From Aurantimonas manganoxydans SI85-9A1 (GTDB lineage: Bacteria > Pseudomonadota > Alphaproteobacteria > Rhizobiales > Rhizobiaceae), in the NCBI RefSeq assembly GCF_000153465.1, contig NZ_CH672387.1, forward strand, positions 3,937,955 through 4,001,954: 64,000 nucleotides of DNA, given 5' to 3'. Shown here piece by piece: positions 50,727 through 59,553 of this stretch (the stretch's first letter is position 1; the number at the start of each line of letters is the position of its first letter). Below the pieces are notes generated by a model, which ran no database searches, was not told the origin of the DNA, and saw only the letters and a program-made list of their open reading frames with translations. The position numbers and the translations under genes were made by a program.

Positions 50727-50900
50727 CGGGGTGTCATCGGCAGGGAGGTGACGCAAACGACACGATGCCGCCGCCTGTCCCTTCATAGGCTATCGCTTAT
50801 AGGCCTGCGCAAAGGGGAATGCGACGGGAATCGGTGGCGGTGACACGCAGGTGATGGGCATCGCACAGCGTCGCATCGGCGCGACCAAGCCTGCCATACA

Positions 50901-50949
50901 GGTGGCCGAAAGCGCCGGATTGCTGCCTTGCAAAGACTTTTCGGCCAAC
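50901..50949. repeat. Stem-loop with 8-11 bp stem
   Basis: GGTGGCCGAAA (50901-50911) faces TTTCGGCCAACC (50938-50949). Eight pairs are contiguous (GGCCGAAA/TTTCGGCC) and three more form past a bulged A. The loop is 26 bases. The structure could be part of a leader or small RNA. Confidence 0.45.
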
Positions 50950-51169
50950 CGGTTCGTGCCGCCGCAACTCCGGCCCGCAGCCATCGCCACAACGCGATCA
51001 GCGCCGTCAGCGCGCGATGACACGACGCCGAGCGACAAGCGTCGCAATGCCCTGAAGGCTCCCCTCTGCAGGCATACACGCAAGCATCCGCATCGCAGAA
51101 CATCGCGATCCGGCGCTCGGAGTTGGTTCAGATCACACCCGCAGTCATGCGGACTGGGCGCAAAGGAGA

Positions 51170-51230
51170 CTTGGGAGCAGCTATGGTTCGGGCCTTCGAC
51201 GAGTGCAACAGCCCGTCAGCCGCTCCCAAG
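51170..51230. repeat. Nested long stem-loop, candidate structured RNA
   Basis: CTTGGGAGCAGC (51170-51181) pairs with GCCGCTCCCAAG (51219-51230) at 11 of 12 positions. Inside, CGGGC (51189-51193) pairs with GCCCG (51211-51215) around a 17-base loop, with an asymmetric internal loop between the stems. A smaller CCGCA/TGCGG hairpin precedes it at about 51140. No poly-U tail is evident. Confidence 0.45.
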
Positions 51231-51471
51231 GCCTGTCAGTGAAAATGCCGCTATGCGGAGGCCCGTACAACAACCTCGGCAGTCCGTGCGGCGACATGCA
51301 TAGGTGGTTCCATTCGACACCTCCCGCAGCGTCATTGACGCAGATATCAGCCTACGCTTTCAGGCCTCTGCGTCAAGTCCATGGCAGCAAAATCGGTTGC
51401 CGCTCCGTCAGCCTCGACCAAGGCTCGCGCCATGCCCATCGAGGGTCGGCCGCCTTCATCGGCCGCCGTCG

Positions 51472-51690
51472 TCAGCCCAAACCGGCAACGAAAGGCCGGC
51501 GCCCGGTCGGCGTGATCGTCTCGACGTACCGCAGGGCCTGCAGCCGCTGGTGGGGCGTCAGCGTGTGCAGCTTCACCTCCGCTTCCGTCGAGACCCGGTA
51601 TTCGCCGCAGTGCTCGCAGTGGATTGCTCTCTGGTCCGGCTTTTCCGGCTCGAGCAATGTCGCGTCGCCCTCGCAGATCGGGCATTTCAT
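51472..51690 (-). CDS. Small zinc-ribbon protein
   Basis: A 72-residue protein starting MKCPICEGDATLL, with a second knuckle HCEHCGEYRVS; the CPxC and CxxC pairs 23 residues apart make a zinc ribbon. The C-terminal half (LTPHQRLQALRYVETITPTG) is helical. GAGGAGGA seven bases before the ATG is a near-perfect ribosome-binding site, so the gene is real. It may bind nucleic acid or be a small regulator; I do not recognise a named family. It is transcribed toward the GNAT-C39 operon, separated by the long non-coding stretch. Confidence 0.75.
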   Translation of the reverse strand: MKCPICEGDATLLEPEKPDQRAIHCEHCGEYRVSTEAEVKLHTLTPHQRLQALRYVETITPTGRRPFVAGLG

Positions 51691-51860
51691 ACGCTTCCTC
51701 CTCGATTGTCAGACGCCGGCGATGATACGCGACGACGGGCTCCCCGACGAGGGCCTGCGGGGCGATTGCGGAACAGGGGTTCAGACGCGGCCTGCGGCCC
51801 CTATAGTCATGGCCGATGGACGGGCGAGCGATCGCCGCTTTGCTGCCGGCAGGAGCGACA

Positions 51861-52592
51861 ATGGCCTATGATCTCTATTACTGGCCGATGATCCCGGGCC
51901 GCGGGGAATATCCGCGGCTGGTCCTAGAGGCTGCCGGTGTTGCCTATCGTGACGTCGCCCGCCTGCCTGAATCCGAGGGCGGTGGCATCGCCGCGATGCA
52001 GGCCTTCATCGGCGGAAAGACCGGCCATCTGCCGCCATTCGCGCCGCCCTTTCTGGTCGATGGCGATCTCGTCGTCTCGCAGGCGGCGGAAATCTGCATC
52101 CTTGTCGGCGAGCGCCACGGTCTGGCGCCGAAGGGCGAGGCGGAGCGGCTGTTCGCCCGCTCGATCGCGCTCACCACGGCCGATCTCGTCGCCGAGGCCC
52201 ACGACGTCCATCATCCGCTCGGCGTCGGTCTCTATTACGAGGACCAGACGGATGCCGCGCGCGAACGCGCCCTCGGGTTTCGCGAGGAGCGCCTGCCGAA
52301 GTTCCTCGGCTGGTACGAGCGGATCCTGACCCGCAATCCGGCCGGCTCCGGCTATCTCGTCGGCGATGCGATGAGCTATGCCGATCTCGGCGTGTTCCAG
52401 ACGATGGCGGGCCTGCGCTACGCCTTCCCACGGCGCATGAAGACGCTCGCGCCCGACTATCCGCGCATCGCGGCACTGGTCGAGCGGGTGGCCGCCGCGC
52501 CGCGCATCGCGGCGTATCTCGCCAGCGACCGTCGCATGGCCTTCAACGAGGACGGCATCTTCCGCCACTACCCGGAACTCGACGCGGACTAG
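51861..52592 (+). CDS. Glutathione S-transferase, Sigma-like
   Basis: A 243-residue GST. The N-terminal thioredoxin domain begins DLYYWPMIPGRGEYPRLVLEAAGVAYRDV, where the Tyr and the GRGEyPRL segment are typical of Sigma/Alpha/Pi-like GSTs, followed by LPPFAPPFLVDGDLVVSQAAEICILV (cis-Pro and the SQ glutathione-binding pair). The C-terminal helical domain contains YLVGDAMSYADLGVFQTMAGL with the N-capping Asp. AGGAG lies five bases before ATG 51861. Conjugation or isomerase activity is plausible; the substrate is unknown. Confidence 0.87.
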   Translation: MAYDLYYWPMIPGRGEYPRLVLEAAGVAYRDVARLPESEGGGIAAMQAFIGGKTGHLPPFAPPFLVDGDLVVSQAAEICILVGERHGLAPKGEAERLFARSIALTTADLVAEAHDVHHPLGVGLYYEDQTDAARERALGFREERLPKFLGWYERILTRNPAGSGYLVGDAMSYADLGVFQTMAGLRYAFPRRMKTLAPDYPRIAALVERVAAAPRIAAYLASDRRMAFNEDGIFRHYPELDAD

Positions 52593-52596
52593 CCGT

Positions 52597-52630
52597 CAAA
52601 CGAAAGCGCCCCGGCGAGGGGCCGGGGCGC
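52597..52630 (-). terminator. Intrinsic terminator of the lytic transglycosylase gene
   Basis: A perfect 10-bp stem, GCGCCCCGGC (52606-52615) and GCCGGGGCGC (52621-52630), with a 5-base loop. On the minus strand TTTCGTTT follows. It serves the leftward gene ending at 52675 and may also end the convergent GST transcript. Confidence 0.8.
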
Positions 52631-52674
52631 AGAACGCAGCAGAGGGCCGGATCTTGGTCCGGCCGGCTGGCCGA

Positions 52675-53502
52675 TCAGTTGGCGAGCTTGGAGGCGAAGA
52701 GCGCCAGGGCCTTCTGGTAGACGCCGGCCCGGTTCCAGTCGCGCAGGATGGCGAAGTTCGGCTCGCCCTGCTGGTAGCCGGCACCCGGACGCCAGCCGTG
52801 CTGACGCAGGAAGTTCGCCGTGGAGGCGAGCACGTCGGCCTTGGAGTTGATCAGGTCGCGGCGACCGTTGCCGTCGCCGTCGACGGCGAAGCGCAGGTAG
52901 TTCTTGGCGAGGAACTGGGTCTGGCCGATCTCGCCGGCCCAGGCGCCCTTCATCTGGCTCGGCTTCATGTCGCCGCGATCGACGATCGCCAGGGCCGCCA
53001 GCAGCTCTTCGGTGAAGAAGGCCGAGCGGCGGCAGTCATAGGCCAGCGTCGCCAGCGAGTTGAAGATGTTCATCGAGCCGGAATTGGCGCCGAAGCCGGT
53101 TTCCATGCCCCAGATCGCGACGATGATCTCCTTGGGGACGCCGTAACTCTTCTCGATCGAGTTGAGCAGCCCGGCATTCTGCTGGATGATGCGCTTGCCC
53201 TTGTTGACGAAGGAGGCCGGCGCGCGGCGCTGCATGAACGCCTCGAGCGAGATGTTCATCGAATGCTGGTTGCGGTCCAGCTTGATGACCTGATTGGAAT
53301 AGCTGGTCGGCATCAGCGCCGACTGCACGGTGCCCTGGGAGATGCCGGCGCGCACGGCTTCCTGGGCGAATTCCTGCTTCCACTGGTTGAAGCCACCGCC
53401 ACTGTTGCCGCACTGGGCGGCAAGGGCCGGAGCGGCGCCGAGGCCGATGGTCAGGGCGAGCGATGCGGCGAGCGTCCGCAGGGACGTCAGGCGTACCTTC
53501 AT
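52675..53502 (-). CDS. Lytic murein transglycosylase (MltB/SLT_2 family)
   Basis: A 275-residue periplasmic enzyme cleaving glycan strands. A signal peptide (about 1-28, ALTIGLGAAPALAA) precedes an SLT_2 domain. The catalytic Glu lies in IVAIWGMETGFGANSGSMN, with supporting segments AYDCRRSAFFTEELLAAL, KGAWAGEIGQTQFLAKNYLRFAVDGDGNG and STANFLRQHGWRPGAGYQQG. No C-terminal peptidoglycan-binding domain is present, making it shorter than many homologues. GAGGAA precedes the ATG. It is not a lipoprotein, since no lipobox is seen. Confidence 0.92.
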   Translation of the reverse strand: MKVRLTSLRTLAASLALTIGLGAAPALAAQCGNSGGGFNQWKQEFAQEAVRAGISQGTVQSALMPTSYSNQVIKLDRNQHSMNISLEAFMQRRAPASFVNKGKRIIQQNAGLLNSIEKSYGVPKEIIVAIWGMETGFGANSGSMNIFNSLATLAYDCRRSAFFTEELLAALAIVDRGDMKPSQMKGAWAGEIGQTQFLAKNYLRFAVDGDGNGRRDLINSKADVLASTANFLRQHGWRPGAGYQQGEPNFAILRDWNRAGVYQKALALFASKLAN

Positions 53503-53807
53503 GGGTCTGCTTCCTCGTTTCAGGTCGTGGGGCCGCAAGGGCCGCGTTGCGTCGAATGGGGTGAACGGCGGCGCCGGGGCGCATGGCCATCGGCGGCGGA
53601 CACCGTCCGTGTGCATCCTATCACCCACTTTCCTAACCGATTGCGCGGGGTCTGCGTAGTGCAGCACTGCGACACGGGGAACGGGAAGTGCCGCGCGGGC
53701 GCTCTTCGGGCCGCAGCTCCGCCCTCAGACGCGAACGGCCGCGCCACCCCCGGGGCGACACGGCCGTCACGGGTCTGCGGCGCCCGAAAGCGCCGCACGT
53801 CGTTTGG
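53503..53807. other. Intergenic region between the TAXI receptor and transglycosylase genes
   Basis: A 305-base gap between two leftward genes. A TGCGGCGC/GCGCCGCA hairpin (53775-53796) just past the TAXI receptor stop has no U-tract but probably marks its transcript end. AGTGCAGCACT, a short palindrome, lies near 53658. No gene is supported. Confidence 0.45.
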
Positions 53808-54758
53808 CTAGAGCAGGCCGGCTTCCTTGTAGTAGCGCTCGGCGCCCGGATGCAGCGGCACCGGCAGGTTCTTGCCGGCGGTCTTCGGATCGATGCCCTC
53901 GGCCGCGTTGTGGGCGGCGATGAGCTCCGGCAGGTTCTCGAAGAGCTGCTTGGTCATCTGGTAGGCGAGTTCCTCGTCGACTTCCGCGGAGGTCACGAGA
54001 ATGTTGGTGATCGCCAGGGTCGGAACAGCGGCGTCCTGGCCGTCATAGGTGCCGGCCGGGATTTCGGCCGCAGCGAACGGCGCACCGAGCTTCTCGGCGA
54101 TCTCGGCGGGGACCGCCACGACGGTGATCGGCAGCGAGGAGGCCAGATCGCGGATCGAGGCGACGCCGAGGCCGGCGGACTGGAGCGTCGCGTCGAGCTG
54201 GCGGTTCTTGATCAGCTCGACGGATTCGGCGAAGGGCAGATATTCGGTCTTGCCGAGATCGTCATAGCTCATCTCGGCGGCGCCGAAGATCGCCCGGGCG
54301 TTCAGCTCGGTGCCCGAGGCCGGGGCGCCGACGGACAGGGCCTTGCCCTTCAGGCCGGCCAGATCGGTGATGCCGGATTCCTGCGAGGCGACGATCTGCA
54401 CATAGTTCGGATAGATCGCGGCGATGGCGCGCAGGTTCTCGACCGGCTGCTGGAAGCCGGCGTCGGCATTGCCTTCGGCGGCGGCCTTCACCGTGTCGCC
54501 GAGGGCGAAGGCGATCTCGCCGCGACCCTGGGTGACGAGGTTGACGTTCTCCACCGACGCCTTGGTCGACTGGACCTGCGTCTTCACGCCCTCGATGTTG
54601 TCGGCATAGACCTTGGCCAGCGCCACGCCCAGCGGATAATAGACGCCCGAGGTGCCGCCCGTCAGGACGTTGATGAACTGCTGGGCCGAGGCGGTGGCCG
54701 GCGCGAAGGCCAGACCCGCGACCACGGCCGAGGCGGCGATGCGGTGGAAAAGCTTCAT
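53808..54758 (-). CDS. TAXI-family TRAP transporter solute receptor
   Basis: A 316-residue periplasmic binding protein. A signal peptide (about 1-25, AFAPATASA) is followed by the TAXI start FINVLTGGTSGVYYPLGVALAKVY. Internal segments TKASVENVNLVTQGRGEIAFALGDT, GKALSVGAPASGTELNARAIF and HPGAERYYKEAGLL are characteristic. Known or predicted ligands are glutamate, other dicarboxylates or small acids. TAXI receptors work with a fused DctQM membrane protein, but none is encoded beside it. GGGAGGA precedes the ATG. It is divergent from glcB. Confidence 0.9.
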   Translation of the reverse strand: MKLFHRIAASAVVAGLAFAPATASAQQFINVLTGGTSGVYYPLGVALAKVYADNIEGVKTQVQSTKASVENVNLVTQGRGEIAFALGDTVKAAAEGNADAGFQQPVENLRAIAAIYPNYVQIVASQESGITDLAGLKGKALSVGAPASGTELNARAIFGAAEMSYDDLGKTEYLPFAESVELIKNRQLDATLQSAGLGVASIRDLASSLPITVVAVPAEIAEKLGAPFAAAEIPAGTYDGQDAAVPTLAITNILVTSAEVDEELAYQMTKQLFENLPELIAAHNAAEGIDPKTAGKNLPVPLHPGAERYYKEAGLL

Positions 54759-54946
54759 GATGTGTCCTCCCAGTGGCGAGCCGACGGGCCCGTTCGGCCA
54801 ATAAGTACCAGCCGTACGGGAAAGCTCAAGGGTCCGGCACCCCGACCATCGTCGGTGGCAACTTGGCCGGGCGCGGTGCCGCGCCTCGATTGACTTCGCC
54901 GATGCCATGTCCGATGTCGATCGCAAAGCATCTCTGGAGGAAGCGC

Positions 54947-57118
54947 ATGCCTGAAATGACAGACGTCCACGGCTTGAGCGTCGCGACGACCCTGAAGACC
55001 TTCATCGACAGTGAAGCCCTGCCGGGCACGGGCCTCGAGCCGGACGCCTTCTGGAAGAACTTCTCGGACCTCTTGAACGGCCTGGCGCCGAAGAACCGCG
55101 AATTGCTGCAGATCCGCGCGGACATGCAGCGCGCCATCGACGAGTGGCACGTGGCCCGTCGCGGCAAGCCGCAGGACATGAAGGAATACCGCGCCTTCCT
55201 CGACCAGCTCGGCTACATCGTGCCGGAAGGGCCGGACTTTGCCATCGAGACCGCCAATGTCGATCCGGAGATCGCGCTGGTGCCGGGTCCGCAGCTCGTC
55301 GTGCCGCTGATGAACGCGCGCTACACGCTGAACGCCGCCAATGCTCGCTGGACCTCGCTCTACGACGCGCTCTACGGCACCGACGCGATGGGCGACATGC
55401 CCGAGGGCAAGGGCTATGACCGCGCCCGCGGCGCGCGCGTCGTCACCTGGGCCAAGAGCTTCCTCGACGGCGTCGCGCCGCTGGAAGGCATCTCCCATAT
55501 CGACGTCACCCGCTACACCGTCGACAGCGGTGCGCTCGTCGCCGAATTCGGCGCGGGCAAGACGGCACGGCTGAAGACCCCCGCCGCCTTTGCCGGCTAT
55601 CGCGGCGACGCCGCGGCCCCGACGGCCGTGCTGCTCAAGCACAACGGCCTGCATGTCGAGGTGACGATCGACGCCGAGCACCGGATCGGCAAGAACGACA
55701 CCGCCCATGTCGCCGACATGCTGATGGAATCGGCCATGTCGACGATCTGCGACTGCGAGGATTCCATCGCCGCGGTCGACGCCGAGGACAAGACTGCCGT
55801 CTATCGCAACTGGCTCGGCCTGATGAAGGGCGACCTCGAGGACAGCTTCGAGAAGGGCGGCGAGACCGTCATCCGCAAGCTGAATCCGGATCGCGACTAT
55901 ACCGGCCCCGACGGCTCGACCCTGACGCTGCCGGGCCGCTCGATGCTGCTGATCCGCAATGTCGGCCACCTGATGACCAACCCGGCGATCCGCCTCAAGG
56001 ACGGCTCGGAGGCGCCGGAAGGCCTGATGGACGCGATGATCACCTCGATGATCGCGCTGCACGATCTGAAGAAGACCGGCGGCCTGCGCAATTCGCGCGC
56101 CGGCTCGGTCTACATCGTCAAGCCGAAGATGCACGGCCCCGACGAGGTCGCCTTCTCCAACGAGATCTTCGGCCAGGTCGAGGATGCACTGGGTCTTGAA
56201 CGCTACACGCTGAAGATGGGCATCATGGACGAGGAACGCCGCACCACGGTGAACCTCAAGGAGTGCATCCACGCCGCAAAGCACCGTGTCTTCTTCATCA
56301 ACACCGGCTTCCTCGATCGCACCGGCGACGAGATCCACACCTCGATCGAAGCCGGCCCGGTCGTGCGCAAGACCGTCATGAAGGACCGCACCTGGATCCA
56401 GGCCTATGAGGACTGGAACGTCGATGTGGGCCTGGCCTGCGGCCTGCGCGGCAAGGCGCAGATCGGCAAGGGCATGTGGGCCATGCCGGCCAAGATGAAC
56501 GACATGCTCGCCGCCAAGATCGGCCACCCGCAGGCCGGCGCCAATTGCGCCTGGGTGCCGAGCCCGACCGCCGCGACGCTGCACGCGACCCACTATCACA
56601 CGGTCGACGTGCTCGCGCGGCAGGAAGAGATTGCGCAGAAGGGCCGCCGCGCGGTGCTTCCCGACATCCTGACCATCCCGCTGGCCAACCGCGCCAACTG
56701 GCCGGAAGAGCAGGTGAAGGCCGAGTTGCGCAACAACGCCCAGGGCATCCTCGGCTATGTCGTGCGCTGGGTCGACCAGGGCGTCGGCTGCTCCACCGTT
56801 CCCGACATCAACGATGTCGGCCTGATGGAGGATCGCGCGACCTGCCGCATCTCGTCCCAGCACATCGCCAACTGGCTGCATCACGGCGTCGTCTCGAAGG
56901 ACGAGGTCATGGACGCGATGCAGGAGATGGCCGCGAAGGTCGACGCGCAGAACGCCGGCGATCCGGCCTACGAGCCGATGGCCGGTCATTTCGACACGTC
57001 GATCGCCTTCAAGGCCGCCTGCGAACTGGTCTTCGAGGGCCGCGAGCAGCCGTCCGGCTACACCGAGCCGGTGCTGCATCGCCGCCGGCTGGAGAAGAAG
57101 GCCCAGCAGGCCGGCTGA
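54947..57118 (+). CDS. glcB: Malate synthase G
   Basis: A 723-residue monomeric isoform that condenses glyoxylate and acetyl-CoA into malate. Key segments are [25 protein letters not shown] (Mg and glyoxylate site), [21 protein letters not shown] (catalytic Arg/Lys region), [20 protein letters not shown] and [17 protein letters not shown], with the catalytic Asp near the C-terminus in [24 protein letters not shown]. The length is right for the G isoform. GGAGGAAG precedes ATG 54947. It allows growth on acetate, glycolate or storage PHB; the PHB depolymerase gene is its downstream neighbour, on the opposite strand. Confidence 0.96.
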   Translation: MPEMTDVHGLSVATTLKTFIDSEALPGTGLEPDAFWKNFSDLLNGLAPKNRELLQIRADMQRAIDEWHVARRGKPQDMKEYRAFLDQLGYIVPEGPDFAIETANVDPEIALVPGPQLVVPLMNARYTLNAANARWTSLYDALYGTDAMGDMPEGKGYDRARGARVVTWAKSFLDGVAPLEGISHIDVTRYTVDSGALVAEFGAGKTARLKTPAAFAGYRGDAAAPTAVLLKHNGLHVEVTIDAEHRIGKNDTAHVADMLMESAMSTICDCEDSIAAVDAEDKTAVYRNWLGLMKGDLEDSFEKGGETVIRKLNPDRDYTGPDGSTLTLPGRSMLLIRNVGHLMTNPAIRLKDGSEAPEGLMDAMITSMIALHDLKKTGGLRNSRAGSVYIVKPKMHGPDEVAFSNEIFGQVEDALGLERYTLKMGIMDEERRTTVNLKECIHAAKHRVFFINTGFLDRTGDEIHTSIEAGPVVRKTVMKDRTWIQAYEDWNVDVGLACGLRGKAQIGKGMWAMPAKMNDMLAAKIGHPQAGANCAWVPSPTAATLHATHYHTVDVLARQEEIAQKGRRAVLPDILTIPLANRANWPEEQVKAELRNNAQGILGYVVRWVDQGVGCSTVPDINDVGLMEDRATCRISSQHIANWLHHGVVSKDEVMDAMQEMAAKVDAQNAGDPAYEPMAGHFDTSIAFKAACELVFEGREQPSGYTEPVLHRRRLEKKAQQAG

Positions 57119-57126
57119 TCAGCCGA

Positions 57127-57173
57127 GCAACAGCATCGACCGCGCCGGTTTCCCGCGCGGCCGATGTTGCTTT
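57127..57173 (+). terminator. Stem-loop terminator after glcB
   Basis: CATCGACCGCGC pairs with GCGCGGCCGATG (one A-C mismatch), extended by GCAA/TTGC past a three-base bulge. The loop is about nine bases. TTTGG follows, a weak U-tract. It lies 9 bases past the glcB stop; the rest of the gap to 57333 shows nothing else. Confidence 0.6.
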
Positions 57174-57332
57174 GGAGAGTAGCGGTTCGGGAGGCTTCCG
57201 GCGCGGAGATCGGCTCACGCATGGGCCATCGCCGGCATGCGGATGACGCGGATGCGCTTACGATGAGCTGACAATGCAACGCGGACGACGCACTCGGCGC
57301 CGTCCGTCATGCCATTCGGTCGCGACGCTGGT

Positions 57333-59297
57333 TTAGCGACGGCGGCGCGTGGCTGCGGCGCGCCGTGTCTGGCGGTTGCCGCCGGTCTCCGGCTTGCCCG
57401 CCACCGGCGCCGCAGTCTTTGCCTCCGGCGCCGTGTTCCCTGCGGATGCCGAGGCCGCCACCTGTTCGGGCTTCGCGATATCCGGCTTGGCCGCTGCAAC
57501 GTTCTCGCCGGGCTTTGCGGCCTCCGCTGCCGGCTTGGCGGCGGCGATGGGTCCGGCCGGCTTTTCCACCTTCGCTGCCGGCTTCACCGCTTCGACCACT
57601 GGCTTCGTCTCGGCCACCGGAGCCGGCTTGGCGGCATCGGCCGAGGCCGGCTGATCGTTGGCCGCCGGGCGCGGCTGCGGCGCAGGCGCCTTCGCTGGCT
57701 TGGCTTCCGTGACGGGTGCGGATTTGGCAGCAGCCTTGCGCGCCGCCGGCTTTCGGGCACTCGCTGGGGACTTGGTGGTCGGCTTTGCCGCGGCCGTCTT
57801 CGCCGCGCCCACGGCGCTCTTCTTCGCCTTGGCCGGGCCAACAGCCTCCGATGCCGGGGTCACGGCCGCCCGCGCGGCGGCTGCCACGGCCTTGGCGGCG
57901 CCACTCTCAGAGACGACGGCGCCGGCCAGAACCGTCTCGCCGGCACCGGTCACATCCTTGCCGAGGGTCTCGGCCTTGGCTTCGCGCTCGGCGACGGCGC
58001 CTTCACGCTCGGGCGTGCCCGTGGCCGTTGCCGGCTGGCCCCGCTTCGGCAGCGAGGCGGCCGAATGGGTGGTGCCGTGGGTCAGGGCGAAGTCGACGAT
58101 GCGCGGGCAGATCTCGGCCCGGAAGCGCGAGCCGTTGAAGACGCCGTAATGCCCGACCTTGGGCTGCACGTAATGGACGCGCTTGTCGTCGGGGATGTTG
58201 ACGCACAGATGCTGCGCGGCCTCGGTCTGGCCGACGCCGGAAATGTCGTCGTTCTCGCCCTCGACGGTCAGCAGCGCGGTGCGCCTGATCTTGGTCAGGT
58301 CGATCCGCTGGCCGCGATGCATCATCTCGCCTTTCGGCAGCGAGTGCTTGATGAAGACCTCGTCGACGGTCTGCAGGTAGAACTCGGCGGTCAGGTCCAT
58401 GACCGCGTTGTATTCGTCGTAGAACTCGCGGTGCTTGTCGGCGGAGTCGCCGTCATCCTTGACCAGATGCCAGAAGAATTCCTTGTGGGCGGTCATGTGC
58501 CGATCGAGATTCATCGACATGAAGCCGGTAAGCTGCAGGAAGCCCGGATAGACTTGGCGCATGAAGCCCGGCTGCGGGAACGGCACCGGCATCACGACAT
58601 TGTCGCGGAACCAGTCGATGCCCTTTTCCTGGGCGAGCTGGTTGACCGAGGTCGGATTGATGCGGGTGTCGATCGGGCCGCCCATCAGCGTCATCGTGGC
58701 CGGCGCGCAATCGTCGCCATCGGCCTCCATGCGTGCCACCGCCATCATCACCGGCACGGCCGGCTGGCAGACGCCGATGACGTGGGTGTCGGGCCCGAGG
58801 AACTGCAGCATCTCGATCAGGTAATCGACATAGTCGTCGAGATCGAACTTGCCGTCGGCCAGCGGCACCTTGCGGGCATCGCGCCAGTCGGTGATGTAGA
58901 CGTCGGCATAGGGCAGCAGCGCCTCGACCGTGCCGCGCAGCAGCGTCGCGTAGTGGCCGGACATCGGCGCCACGACGAGGAAGCGCGGGTCATTGCCGTG
59001 CCGCTTGGGCAGCTCGCGTTCGAAATGCAGCAACTGACCGAAGGGCTTCTGCCAGACGACCTTGTCCTGCACCGGAATGCGCTGGCCGTCGACGACGGTC
59101 TCGTGCAGGCCGAATTCCGGCTTGCCGTAGACCCGGGTGGTGCGCTCGAACAGCTCGGCCGCGGCCGCCATGGAGCGACCCACAGGCATGTGGGACAGGG
59201 GATTCAGCGGGTTTTTGTAGAACAGCTTCGTGGCGTCCGCGGCGGCGCGGAGCGGGACGAGCGCGGCATGGTTCCATTCATAGAAGTGGTACAGCAT
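57333..59297 (-). CDS. phaZ: Intracellular PHB depolymerase with histone-H1-like C-terminal tail
   Basis: A 654-residue protein. Residues about 1-415 are a type I intracellular polyhydroxybutyrate depolymerase: MLYHFYEWNHAALVPLRAAAD, VVAPMSGHYATLLRGTV, catalytic Cys177 in VIGVCQPAVPVM, MGGPIDTRINPTSVNQL, and the His in PKVGHYGVFNGSRF. These degrade cellular PHB granules. About 240 further residues follow, built from Ala, Lys and Pro (KPTTKSPASARKPAARKAAAK; AAKPAAEAAKPGENVAAAKP) and ending GNRQTRRAAATRRRR. Ordinary family members end near residue 410-425. Such AKP tails in PhaF-type phasins and histone H1 bind DNA. No frameshift is needed for the fusion. Confidence 0.9.
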   Translation of the reverse strand: MLYHFYEWNHAALVPLRAAADATKLFYKNPLNPLSHMPVGRSMAAAAELFERTTRVYGKPEFGLHETVVDGQRIPVQDKVVWQKPFGQLLHFERELPKRHGNDPRFLVVAPMSGHYATLLRGTVEALLPYADVYITDWRDARKVPLADGKFDLDDYVDYLIEMLQFLGPDTHVIGVCQPAVPVMMAVARMEADGDDCAPATMTLMGGPIDTRINPTSVNQLAQEKGIDWFRDNVVMPVPFPQPGFMRQVYPGFLQLTGFMSMNLDRHMTAHKEFFWHLVKDDGDSADKHREFYDEYNAVMDLTAEFYLQTVDEVFIKHSLPKGEMMHRGQRIDLTKIRRTALLTVEGENDDISGVGQTEAAQHLCVNIPDDKRVHYVQPKVGHYGVFNGSRFRAEICPRIVDFALTHGTTHSAASLPKRGQPATATGTPEREGAVAEREAKAETLGKDVTGAGETVLAGAVVSESGAAKAVAAAARAAVTPASEAVGPAKAKKSAVGAAKTAAAKPTTKSPASARKPAARKAAAKSAPVTEAKPAKAPAPQPRPAANDQPASADAAKPAPVAETKPVVEAVKPAAKVEKPAGPIAAAKPAAEAAKPGENVAAAKPDIAKPEQVAASASAGNTAPEAKTAAPVAGKPETGGNRQTRRAAATRRRR

Positions 59298-59340
59298 CGG
59301 CTCTCGCTCGTATTGGTTTCCGGCAATCTATCAATTATTG

Positions 59341-59351
59341 CTGCAATGCAC
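59341..59351 (-). promoter_or_regulatory. Candidate PhaR-type operator upstream of phaZ
   Basis: CTGCAATGCAC agrees with the CTGC-N3-GCAG dyad described for PhaR of Rhodobacter at all but the last base, and contains the TGC-N3-GCA core. It lies 44 bases before the phaZ start in the 256-base gap 59298-59553, which otherwise shows no gene. Confidence 0.45.
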
Positions 59352-59553
59352 AAATCCGCTCCCGGTGCGGCACGCCGGGATGTGCCGTCACCGACGGATC
59401 TCCCCACGTTGCAACGCAGCGACGACCCCGGCGTTCCGGAGCCGCCGACGACGTTCGGTCAAGCATGCGCCGAAATGCTTGCGCCAGACAGTCACGGGAC
59501 CGTTACACCCGGCTATCCAGCTCGGGTGCTGGGCCCATGCGCTGCGGCCGTTC

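Larger units (their letters stand above)
50727..51471. other. Long non-coding region with stem-loops
   Basis: About 745 bases without a supported gene. Open frames at 50851-51303 and 51203-51871 (plus) and 50790-51083 (minus) have no domains or ribosome-binding sites. The region carries two long stem-loops (listed separately) and a GCGTCATTGACGC palindrome (51329-51341). It includes the promoter of the leftward GNAT-C39/RimK operon and the 3' end of the zinc-ribbon gene. Confidence 0.5.

Noticed and set aside
47682-50843. A 1053-residue frame opposite the RimK and GNAT-C39 genes
   Set aside because: Shadow of two genes with complete ATP-grasp, GNAT and C39 motifs.
51329-51341. GCGTCATTGACGC as a second copy of the fdh-promoter palindrome
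   Set aside because: Half-sites agree (GCGTCA) but the spacing is 1 rather than 3 bases, so the same dimer would not fit both.
51203-51871. A 222-residue frame overlapping the zinc-ribbon gene and the GST start
   Set aside because: The zinc-ribbon gene on the opposite strand has a near-perfect ribosome-binding site and Cys knuckles; this frame has neither.
54755-57079. A 774-residue open frame opposite glcB
   Set aside because: Shadow caused by codon bias; the plus strand encodes full-length malate synthase G.
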